From contig CM046879.1 of assembly GCA_025667525.1 (NCBI GenBank), positions 388,019,039-388,083,038 of the forward strand: a stretch of 64,000 nucleotides of DNA, in the 5' to 3' direction. The position numbers and the translations under genes are program-made. Every line of letters starts with the position of its first letter. The stretch's first letter is position 1. Below the pieces are notes generated by a model. It saw only the letters and a program-made list of their open reading frames with translations, was not told the origin of the DNA and did no database searches. Shown here in pieces: positions 25,697 to 36,835 of the stretch. The stretch comes from Glebionis coronaria. Lineage: Eukaryota > Streptophyta > Magnoliopsida > Asterales > Asteraceae.

Positions 25697-26109
25697 TAAT
25701 ACAGAGATTTTGCTAGTTGAAAAGTTCGAGTTTCTCGGTATCTCTTCGAATTGATTTCTGGTTCAAAGTACGACTCTATTGTTTTTGGTGAAACAAATAT
25801 TTTTGGTTGTTTTAAAATAAAATGTGCAAAACTTAAAAGTAAAATGACGTTAAAGTAAATCTAAGTCTAATTTAAAATAAATTGTGCAGGTATTTAAAAG
25901 CATGACGAAAATAAAAAGGCACTAAACGTAAATAACACAAACTTAAATCTAACTAAGGCAAACTTAAAACGAAACTAAAACTTAAAACTAAGGCAAGGCT
26001 AAAATAAATCTAAGGCAAATAATCTAAAAGTGCGACTAAGTAAAAAGGCGGGAAAAATAAAGCTTGAAAATTAAAAATTAAAAACTGAAATTAAAAGAAC
26101 CTGAAAAAT

Positions 26110-26730
26110 AGCTCATCCGGAATAAACCTTCGTTCTGAATAAACATTCATCCGGAATGTCACCTTCGTTCATAGTGTTCTTCTTCACTCGGAATATTTAC
26201 CCAAAACCTTGATTCGGAATAAAATGCTTACTCGGAATATGTCACCTATCCGGAATAAACTTCTTGATTCGGAATGTAGCTTTGATCCGGAATGTTGCCC
26301 TTGATCCGGAATATCTCTTGATCCGGAATAATATTCCGAATAGAACTCCTTGATCCGGAATATGTCACTTATTCCGGATGGAAGTCCTTGGTCCGGAATA
26401 TGTCCTTGATCCGGAATGTTAGGTTGATTCGGAATGTTTGATATTCCGGATGAACCGTTTGATCCGGAATAATAAATTATTCCGAATAAACTAACTGATC
26501 CGGAATGTTCTTGCTGATCCGGAATAATGCCTTGATCCGGAATATTGGATATTCCGGATGAATCACCTTGGCTAAAACTTTGATCCGGAATGTTGAAGAT
26601 TCCGAATAGAGCACTTTGATCCGGAATAATTAATTATTCCGGATGAACGACTTTGATATGGAATATTTTCAGCAAACACCTTCACACGGAATAACATTTG
26701 GCCTTTGATCCAGAATATTCCTGGGAACAG
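26110..26730 (-). repeat. TTCCGGATCAA minisatellite in ATH-2 3' LTR
   Basis: More than 25 words of TTGATCCGGAAT type (plus strand) occur at about 15-30 bp spacing. The array is nearly identical to that at 41870-42490 in the 5' LTR. Confidence 0.92.
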
Positions 26731-27174
26731 TAAGCAGACAAGCGAAGAACAAGGGATACAAGGATAATACGGATCTAATAAAAACTTAACAAAATCAACC
26801 ACAAGATTAAATCAAACTAATCAAATAACATCTATTAATCATAAACAAACAATCCAAATCAATAAAACTAACAAAACTAATCAGAATAATCAAAACCCAC
26901 TTTGATCAAATCAATAAAAATAAGAACATGAACATGAACAAATAAACATAAAGATTAAAGATTAAAGAAAGGTAGAATGAGAGATAAACAATAAAAATAA
27001 AGATTGACAAGAATTAAAAGAACACTTACTTGAAATTAAAGGAATTTAAGGTGCAAGACAAGTATTTAAATTGGACAAGAAATTAAATGACATGTATTTA
27101 AATGTGCATAAAATTAAAATGGAAGAAATAGTTTGTCAAGCTATCCAACAAAATGAAATGATTAGTCCTAATGA

Positions 27175-27183
27175 CTATTTATA
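27175..27183 (-). promoter_or_regulatory. TATA box in ATH-2 3' LTR
   Basis: The minus strand reads CCCCTATAAATAGTCATTAGG. The match at 42924-42932 in the other LTR supports it. Confidence 0.6.
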
Positions 27184-27648
27184 GGGGAAGATTAAGGAGT
27201 GCTTAGGAAGCTTCCTCCCCTCTTTCATCTTTTCTTAATTGCACGCTTTAGTCCTTGATCTTCTTAATCTTTTGTTAATCTTCTTAATACTTGGACTTTG
27301 TCTTGGGATTTCTTTAAACTCGTCTTGAACTTTCTTCATAAATAAGACTCGAGTTCTTCGGCTTTAGTAAACTTCCGTCTTTTGACTTTTTCTTCGATAA
27401 ATCTTCAGGATTGGTCTTGGACTTCCGTTCTTTTCGCACTCTTGAGTTCTTGACTTCGTCTTTCGTCTTTTTCTTCGATAAAAGCCCGTGAATGCCCGTG
27501 TTTTCTCCACTCTTCACCTTTTCGTCCTAAATCACAACAAAAACACAAACCACGCATAATTCTGACATAAATGACATAAAATACACGTTTTGGATCGGTT
27601 ATTATTGTAATTAAGTGGTAAAAAGGATGGGTGTTTACACACCTATCA

Positions 27649-29835
27649 AATCCCCTACACTTGACCATTGCAATGTCCTCATGCAATGCATTAGTTACAA
27701 AGCACGTTTACATTTTTCATCAAAATCAATCCACCTTGGCCTTTATTAAAGAGATAGAAAAATATAAACATTCAAAGTAAAGAAATCAAAAGCATACCTT
27801 CGGGTTTTGGAAATGTCATGAATAATCATCATCCTCAAGTTTTCACTTTCTCCAAACCAAGCTTAAAAACGAGATCATTGTTATTATAAGTTAGCAAACT
27901 AACACGAACTCATGTGGGCCAATTACTCACTTAGACTCCCTTATTCCTAGGTGTATCTCTTATATTTTATTATTGTCTTGAATGATCACGAGGATGCATT
28001 GTTGACTCATTTCGATAGTTTATTAGGCCGAAAATAAAGTGAACGATTTAATCAATAGTTAGCTAAAGGACAAAATCTTTTAAAACTGCTTCTCGGGACC
28101 ACATAAAGTTCATATCTTGGCGTAACTCGCTTCGCGATTTGAGACCTTTCTCGGACCGATATTTGGCAGCGACTTCATACTTCAAACCTTGAGAGACGTT
28201 CATGAAATAATGATCTTCTCTTCATAATAGGAATTTCTTCACTTGAAGTTTTGAGAGATTCTTCATATATGGACCACGACTTCTTCATTTTTCTCCAATC
28301 TTTATTTGGGATTTTGATATACAACGATCCACCTCCTTTTTGGACTTGGATCTATTTATCCTCATACCTTGTTAGGGCATTTTCGGATAGACTTCTCCAT
28401 GATCATTTGGGGAGTACTTGCTTTTCGTCATGTGTCTTGATCCTTCATATTGATTTTTGATAAATGATTCTTCACATCACTTGGGATCTTTAGCAACAAA
28501 ATGTAGCCCTCATGTCTTGTTAGGACCTTTTTGGACTCGCCAATTTTCGCATCCCGCTTCAATAAGTTATGCCTTGGCTATGAACTCTAATCCATACCGA
28601 GCAACTTTTAAACGATCTTGGGCTAGAAGCTAAGTAAATTTTCAAATCGTACAACCTTATTTATTGCAGATAAATTTATTAGCAGGCGATGGGAGAATAG
28701 GCTTATAATTAACTCACATAAATTCGCGAATGAATACCAAACTTATAATTGACTCTATCATCTCTCGTTCTCCACAGTTTAAATCTCAAGGAATGAGACT
28801 CGTGGATGCTTAGCCTATTAAATCAAAGTTTAGGGTTTTCGAGTCATCTATAGGATCTTTCAATTTCTTAGACTTTTTCAAGTTTAGAAATCGCGTTTTA
28901 AAGTTCCCTTGATAAACGACTCTCTAGGATCAATTATAGGAACTTGCAAAAAGTTCTTGTTCTTAACCCGTGAGAGTTAAGACTTTCGCGTTTTATAGCT
29001 CCCTATATAAAAGCCTAGAAAAACTTGACTTAAACACGTTAAGGATACTAGCTAGAGTAAACTTAGATAAGTAAACTCGGGTTGAGTCAAAAGATTCACA
29101 ACGTTTGAAAATTAAAACCACTTTATTAAAGATTTATTCTAACAAAGAAAGAAAATAACTATACAAAGGGAAAAACTAATGTGCTAAAATAGATCAAAAT
29201 TTTTGAAAAATGTCGAAAAATTGATTTTCCGGTTAAAATGAGAACAAATACAAGGAAAAGAGCCACTTAACTTCGATAGAAGTCCCCCTACACTTAATAT
29301 AAACATTGTCCTCAATGTTTAAGCATGTGGGAGTAAACTCCCCTACACTTAGGACATTGTGCACTTTATTTAAATCTCGCTAAAGAAAGGACAACTAAAG
29401 AGATTCCTATTTTAATATTGGAAAATATAAAATAGTGAATCGAAAAGAGTTTAGGATAGAACCGGTAAGAAGGGAACACGGAATCACGGGTCGTTAAAAA
29501 TATCAAGAGTGGATCATTGAGCGCTCGAATCCCTGATTAGTAGAAGAGAGGAAATAGCAAACACCAACGGGTCTCCCCTACACTTAGGATAAAGAAAGCT
29601 AAAAGATAGAAACATGGGTTGCCTCCCAAGAAGCACTTGATTTTTGTTAACCGAGTCGTGAGCCTGACTCGACCTTGATTATCATAGGAAGAAGCATGAA
29701 ACATATCCACCAGGATCAAAGACATAGTTTTCGTCCATCAAATAGCACAAGCTTAAGGCGAACAAGGCAAGCCAAAGAAGGATAGGCAAGGTTCCCTTAA
29801 GCAAAGATGGAGCACGGTGGGAGCAAGGGTGAAGT
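27649..29835 (-). mobile_element. 3' untranslated region of ATH-2
   Basis: This is minus-strand internal sequence with no protein I can recognise. Two words known to me from the 3' untranslated part of Athila-type elements are present: TTGGGAGGCAACCC (29616-29629) and TTGAGGACAATGT (29303-29316). The polypurine tract AAGTGTAGGGG occurs at 27653-27662 beside the LTR and three more times at about 29284, 29339 and 29574. The open frames here are short and unconvincing. Confidence 0.75.
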
Positions 29836-32800
29836 TGTAACACCCCCACATTTACAACGCAGCGGAATACAACATTGGGGTGCTACTTCATAATACAAGC
29901 TCACGAGTCACAGTAAACGTATTTTAATATAAACGTTTACCAATGATGATTTCATCGAAAGATCAGAGTTACAAGGTCCCAATAAATTAAGAAAAATTAT
30001 TTTCAAATAAGTTGCAATATACAAGTTGTTGTTTTATTCTTTTTAAAAGAAAAGATTTTTATCCAATGTACAAAGTTCACCAAGTCCGCTTCCTTCGATA
30101 TCCGCATCCAATCCTATCCAAGCATGCCAATATAAACCTGAGATAAACATGCTTAAAGTCAACAAAAATGTTGAGTGAATCCATAGAGTTTATAAATAGT
30201 AATTTTGAACACAAGCTTAATAACATTTTATTCATGAAACAATCAAACGATTCTAGAGCCACGAACCGAACCTTAACCATGTGCCCAACCTGGAGTGAGA
30301 CACTCCCAATACTAAATACAATATATCCTCGTATGCTTCTCGCAAGACAACATACTCCAGATAGGTCGTTAGGCCAAAATAGATCTATTATTATTGCACT
30401 AGCGTTTACCGGTTATCGGTAATTAACGGTTCATGAAGGAAAGGCCACTACATAACACTCATTGCAACGTTCACATAAAAGCTACTTGTGTTCGATTTTC
30501 TAAAACAAGCATGTATCCCCCTCGCGGGTTTAAAAATCATTCAAAACAATTATAAAAGCAAGGCTATGAACTCACCTTAGATGCAGACAATGAGCAGAAT
30601 ATAAGTATCAATACCACACGGCATATCATAACCCAATACTGCTTCATATAATTATCAACACAACATCATAATCTATACGGCTTGATTCCAATAGTCGTAA
30701 TACACCATAAATAGCTAATAATCATGTAGCGTCAACTGTATCCTTTCGCGGTTGTAATTAATTCCACAGCTATGCTCCAATCATTTTGTGAGGTTTAGGT
30801 TTTGGTGTTTTCCCGATGGATGGTTACATCAACTCGACACAAAATAAATTAATAAAATTTAACTCATAAAACTTTGGTGGTTGGCCAAGTAAAATAAAAT
30901 AATAAAACACATTATATAATATATATATCCAGTATATATTTTATAAGTGAAAATGACGCAAATGATTCATGTCATAAGTTACTATTTAGAACAAACATTC
31001 AAAAATGTATTTCTTAAATTATATACATAATCCTTCAGAATTAATAGTGTATACAAAGTTATTTTTATATAATTCGACACTCATTCGAAAATTATTATGT
31101 AACTCATTAAAATTTATTTACGATAATTATATGTTAAATGTCATCTTAACTGGAATAATACTTTTCGAAAGTTATTATATTACGTAGTGATTCATTACCA
31201 ATTTCTTTTATAAAAGTATATATTTTTTTAGAAAATTTCGGCATGACCTTGCCATTTTTATAACGTTTCCATGTATATAAAATACATAATTTTTCCCACT
31301 TTTTCTCAATCAATACCCAATTAATAATTTTGTCAATCAATAGTCTAATTAAGGTATTCTTAATCAACATAATTATTATATTAATTATATATTCCCACCA
31401 TTAATATTTTAATTACCTTCCATATTTCCTTAATTAATTTCTTTCCATATTTCCATTAATACCATAATTAATATATTAATTATCAATCATCAATATTTTA
31501 ATTACTTTCCATATATCATTAAATAATTTTATATTTTAATATACCATTTATTAAAATAATATTAATAACAATATTCTTTAAATATGTATTTATTTATTTA
31601 TTTCTTATATGTCCTCAAATAATTATATATCTCATTTTATCAAATAATAATAATTATTCTTATAGTATTCTTAATATACATGTACTTCATACATTTCAAT
31701 TCTATTATACCTTTTTAATTTATTTATATAGTCCATATTTCCTCAAATAATAATTATATAACCAAAAATATTTATATTTATTCATTATAATCCAACTCTT
31801 TTAATCTTATTGTATCCTTTATTTATTTATTTTATCTCTTTTATGAATCACCCTTTTTACATAATAATAACAATAATAAAAATAACTTATTAAATAATTG
31901 ATTATGACTTTATTTATTTCTTTTTATATCTCCTCAAATAATTTTATATTTTATTACATCATTTATTAATAATTATAACAATATCCTATTATATCAAATA
32001 ATAATATTATTATTATAATATTTTGAGAATGCTTACATTTTATATTTTATTATACCCTAATAATAATTATTATTGTATCCTTAAAATATGTATTTTCATA
32101 TGTCCCACTATTGTTATTTCCTTTATTTATTTATTTACCCATTTTATATATCACTTTTATTTATCATATCATTAAATAAATAATAAAAACAAATAAAAAT
32201 ATACAATATCATTATACATCTAGATCTACATCCAAATTAATAATCAACGATAAAAACAAGTCCAGAAACATCACCACCACAAGTCCGACACCAAAAAGGG
32301 CGGCTGTGGTTGCTGTTGAGAGTCGGTCGCCACCACAGCGGTGGTCCAAACGGCGGGCAGCCCCCTTTTTGGTCAAGAATATAGCCAAAAACCACCATAA
32401 AAATAAATTTAAGAAACTATTTAAAAAAAAATCTTGATGTAACCATCTTGCATGTGTAGATCGGGACAAGATCCAAGGGTTTTAAGGGTTTTTAAGGTAT
32501 ACCCATATGTTTAAATGGTGAATCCGTCACCCACACACCACCTTATGGCGGCGGCGGCCGGAAAACACCACCACAGTAGGGTGGCCGCGGCTCAAAAGGG
32601 GATGGCAGCGAGAGGGTGATGATTTTAGGGGTGTTGGAACAAGGAGGGGTCTCGGACTAATTATAAACATGCCGGAAAAAATGGTGGTTTCGCCGGAAAC
32701 TTCATCGGAAAACTTTTCCGGTGGCGGCGGCGGCAGCCATTGTTGCCGGCGGCTGGAAGTGGGAGAGAAGGGAGAGAGTGAATTTGTGTGTGTTTTGTTT

Positions 32801-33537
32801 TTGTTAAATGAATGAAATGAGGTGAATTTTCCCATTTATACTAAGCCTTTTAAAACAAAGTAGCAAATGAATGATAGTTTAGGGTACATTTCGTAAATAC
32901 TTTATTTACTTTCGTAAAGTAAGCGTTTGACGCTCGTTTGGGCGACTTAACGGACGATTCAAGTCACGAGACTTGTGCCATCGTTTTTAAAATCATTTTT
33001 CCAATAAATATGAGTCCTTACTTCGTCGAGTTTCGAAAACATTTGCTAGTATTTATTTAAATGCTCGTTTAATCATTTTTAGCTATTTCGGTTAGTTTTC
33101 ACCGTAAAAATAAAACGTAAATTCTTTTACTCACGTTATTAGCAACGTTTTAGGATTTAATGAAAAATATTATTTCTTCATATTTCCAAAGTTTTAGTTT
33201 TAAATCGCTTCAACTATTATTTTTATTAGTTTCGTTCAGTCCGACACTAAAACGTCGAAAAATACTACAAGTAATTAAATAATAATTATTTAATTTATAA
33301 GACGTAAACGTAAAAATTAAGAATCAAATATCGAAATAATCGATATAAAAATATTTGGGCATCCATTGGCATCGCGATCACTAGTAGTCCTCGTTACTCG
33401 TTCGAACGAAAAACTAAAACGTTCAATATTGGTTTCAACTTAAATCGTTAAACGTCATAATAATTAACGTCATCATATACTTCAAAAATATCCGAAAAAT
33501 AAAATTAAATTATGATCTTATTTTTACGGAGTTTACA
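29836..33537 (-). repeat. X-2 3' LTR
   Basis: On the minus strand it starts TGTAAACTCCG at 33537 and ends GTGGGGGTGTTACA at 29836. A TATAAAT box at 32834-32840 is followed by a GC-rich leader with a short CCG repeat (five proline codons in the open frame at 32527-32835). About 1.2 kb (30850-32200) is extremely AT-rich. The small open frames are preserved only because the LTRs are young. Confidence 0.92.
32834..32840 (-). promoter_or_regulatory. TATA box in X-2 3' LTR
   Basis: The minus strand reads AGTATAAATGGGAAAATTC. The same sequence is at 39837-39843. Downstream sequence looks like a plant 5' leader (CT-rich, then GCC-rich). Confidence 0.6.
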
Positions 33538-33557
33538 TCCTCACCACCTTAAGGGAG
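33538..33557 (-). other. Polypurine tract of X-2
   Basis: The minus strand reads CCTTAAGGTGGTGAGGA immediately before the LTR start TGTAAACTCC. The wider context is near-identical to that of X-1. Confidence 0.82.
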
Positions 33558-34029
33558 CACCGTCCCGGGGCTCGTTAAAAGATATCACGTCATAGAAAAT
33601 CTTCTCGAGAGTACATAACTTCATCGAATGCGTTACAAAATTACTTAAAACAAGGTAATCATTACTAATCATACGAAATCACCTAATCACATGATCGCTA
33701 GGGAAACCTTCCATCAAAGGAGATTTCTTCGAAGCAGAAATCATTCGGAGTATACATTACTCCATCGAACGCACTACGACGTACATTAAAACATTGAATG
33801 CTATTATTAAGCACATATAATCACATTACGACATGTTTGCAAACTAACCAAGCCATGTCGAATCAATTAGTTCAATCAAGTTAACTCATGCTTGCTAAAA
33901 AAAATCAAGCCATGATAATTATAAATATTTGACAGGATTTTTGGATATGTCCAGTCAAAAGAAAGTTTACATATTAAAGGATGTCCACGGGCCTGATAGC
34001 CATGGATGCACATCCAAAACGACTTTATC

Positions 34030-34370
34030 ATAGGAGGGTGTTCACACACGGATCCATACCCAAAATTTATTACGGGGTGTTCACATACGAATGCATACCC
34101 AAAATGATATTACGGGGTGTTCACAAACGGATGCATACCCAAGGTAATATAGGTACGCGTTACCTTCCGATCGGGCAGCATTTCACAATGCCACCTCGAG
34201 CTCGCACCATGTACGATTACTTGACTAAATACAATACAATATTACAGGGTGTTCTCATAGGGATACATACCCAACGTAACAGAGGCACGCGTTGCCTTCC
34301 GATCGGGCAGCATTTTACAATGCCACCTCGAGCTCGCACAACGTACGACCACTCGACTAAGACACATATC
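34030..34370. repeat. Compound tandem repeat in X-2 internal region
   Basis: A 38-39 bp unit (GGTGTTCACAAACGGATGCA, then TACCCAA) occurs three times from 34037, with a fourth copy near 34246. A longer unit with CTTCCGATCGGGCAGCATTT and CACAATGCCACCTCGAGCTC occurs at 34150-34227 and again at 34280-34350. Confidence 0.85.
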
Positions 34371-35199
34371 ACATAAACACATAACAAGCAAGGTTTTGCA
34401 CATAATTTCAAATATGGCTATCCGCCGTTCGATCATCGACGATCAAAGGGGATCGAGTCAAGCACAAGGATTCCTCAACTGAATAAACGAAGACGGCAAC
34501 CCGGATTGTCTTTCATCTACCGATGCGCGGTCGACAAACTTCAACTATCCATCGCATACCGTTTTATTCCCTACAGATGATGATGACGGACGATACCACT
34601 GGATCTAGTAGGATCCGTCCATTGTGCTTGGCTCTCGCGCCGAAGGCTCTCCTTTTTGAACCATCCTTGTGTGACCCTACGTTGGTATACGAGTCAGCAC
34701 TCTACGTTGGTATTCGAGTTCACAAGGCAGAATAGGAACAAAACAAACACCTCGAATTCAAAACTCGAGTCTATGCAGATTCGTCCGTGACATAAGCTGA
34801 CCGAACACATACGTTTCGGGGGAAGATGTCTTCTTCAATGGCCTCGAAGTTACTCAAACTCGACTTTCCTCTGGTTTGGCAGTCTGTTGATCTTGTTAAA
34901 ATTTCTTCTTAGTTTCGGTACGAGGTTCCTTAGTAATTCGTCGCCAACATGGTGATTTAGACGGGATTCACACGTCGTACATGACACCATAAAAATGTTT
35001 TACGAAAATATTCGGTCAAGGTGACTTTCTAAGATAACACTAGTCGAAAGAGAATATGTCAAAGGATACAAGGAAATTTGGGACATGTTCTTACGGAGTC
35101 GAATCGAACATGATTACTTGCATAAGGATCCACCATTTGGAAGTGTTCTCACCCAAACATTTATTTAAAACCACAATTTTAGAAGGCAATGACTAACCT

Positions 35200-35350
35200 G
35201 ACACGACGTGGCTCTTCCTGAATTATGCATAGTTAGCTAGGCTATGTATAATTAAGGACCAAGCAACGACACATCTAATATGTCACGACTCTTCCTGAAT
35301 TATGCATAGTTAGCTAGGCTATGCATAACTGAGGACCGAGTAACGACATA
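35200..35350. repeat. Tandem duplication with hairpin arms TTATGCATAG / CTATGCATAA
   Basis: Two units of about 77 bp share CTCTTCCTGAATTATGCATAG and AGGACC. Each contains an inverted repeat. In the second, TTATGCATAG (35301-35310) and CTATGCATAA (35320-35329) pair perfectly around a 9-nt loop; in the first (35224-35252) one pair is changed. Confidence 0.85.
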
Positions 35351-36820
35351 TTCGACGCTACAAAAAGAAACTTTATAATTATTGCACAATCATACAATAT
35401 TATGAACATTTTTTACTTATTCTCGAAATTAAGTAAATCACGTGACATAGAATCAGAAATTATTTTTAACCTGTTTCTAGAAATACATCAACTATTTGTA
35501 TATTCATTCTTGGGAAACATATTTTTCCTTCGCCTTCTTGTAAAAAAAATATCAACACAATTTGTTATTTGGTTTGACAAAATACTTTATATATTAATAT
35601 ATTCTCGAAACATTTTACATCATAAAATGACGCTAAGGTGGTTTGGAATCAAGGATCAATGCAAGTATAAATAGCAGGAATCAAGAATCAATGAGACTGA
35701 ATGAGGTGAACGAGCAATATATTTGCTACTGAATTTGCGTACACTATGAGTCAAGATACACCTAAGATATGACAAGAGTTTCTAGGTAACAACGACATTT
35801 CGAACAAGAATCCTGTTTTGCCGGATGGCTAAAACTGACTCTAAAATGCTCGAATCGCTCTTCCAAAATTTATGTCAACTTTTAATTAATAACTTTCAAG
35901 TATTTAAATTTATACTTAAAGTGTATATATATATATATATATTTTTTTTTCTTTTTTTTCTCTAGTTTATTTGTTATAACAAAATACAAGCTTTGTCTTA
36001 TGTTAAAATATTCATAAAAATAATTTTTATCTTATTTAAAATTTAACAATAAGTTTTTTTTTTTTTTACAAAATCTCAAACCTCCAAATACGTGACAAGT
36101 TCCCATTCACGAGCGTATATTATGAAACATGCCAAAGTTTATATTTGACCCAAAAGTCATTTTGTATCATGTTTAGACCCATGTATACACGCGTTTCAAA
36201 TCGTGAAAATTTCTCAACCATTCTTTCAACTAATCTAAGCAAGTTTTCGACGGATCTCGTCACAGACATTTATCAACAACAAGTTATGTCGTAAAACAAA
36301 TGATTACATTAGTAAGAGATTACTTTAAATAATTTACCAAAAAGACTAGCGAGGAAATAGTTTCGCCTCCTTCATGCGTTTCTTAGTCGCGGCTCAAAAG
36401 AGAAAACCAAACCAGAACACAAACAAAATCTAACCATGTTACATATATATATAGATGTATATATAATACCGTAACGTATATATATTACATATGTACGAGA
36501 TTAACCATATCAGATGATAATGGAAACACTATTATTTAGTATAAATAGTACAATCGAAAGTACGTCCATAGGAATGATCGAAAAGTGTAAATAGCGATCT
36601 AATGGTTCGTCAAAGAACGGTATCGTACGTATATAATTTCAATTTATACCATGCACGCATATGGTATAAAATATACAATTAAAGACCTAGCACCAAGCAC
36701 ATAAAGAAGCGGGAAGGATTGCACGCACGGATATCGGACATCGGTGAACGACTCGTGAAAAATTTTAGAAAACAGTCATAGTCCAGGTTTTGAAAAACGA
36801 CCTAGTTCGCTATGACTCGT

Positions 36821-36833
36821 GCTCTGATACCAA
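36821..36833 (-). other. Primer-binding site of X-2
   Basis: The minus strand reads TGGTATCAGAGCA three bases after the LTR end. Twelve of 13 bases match the initiator-Met type site. Confidence 0.85.
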
Positions 36834-36835
36834 TC

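Larger units (their letters stand above)
25697..27648 (-). repeat. 3' LTR of ATH-2
   Basis: On the minus strand it starts TGATAGGTGTGTAAACACCC at 27648 and ends CTCTGTATTA at 25697. It is very similar to 41455-43397 over its full length. TATAAATAG is at 27175-27183. Confidence 0.92.
33538..36835 (-). mobile_element. X-2 internal region, no recognisable coding
   Basis: The region is 3.3 kb. I translated parts of both strands and saw no gag, protease, reverse transcriptase or integrase motif. It holds two repeat blocks (34030-34370 and 35200-35350) and an AT-rich stretch with T and TA runs (35880-36070). The leader next to the PBS (GCGAACTAGGTCG, AAAACCTGGACTATGAC) matches the X-1 leader. Confidence 0.75.

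Noticed and set aside
30077..31370. Frames of 60-84 codons repeated 7 kb apart
   Set aside because: Identical spacing and sequence are due to the duplicated X-2 LTRs. No domain is recognised.
32212..32835. Small minus-strand frames in the X-2 LTRs (also at 39212-39838), one with a polyproline run
   Set aside because: They look conserved between the two copies only because the LTRs are nearly identical. The polyproline run is a CCG microsatellite of five or six units in the LTR leader.
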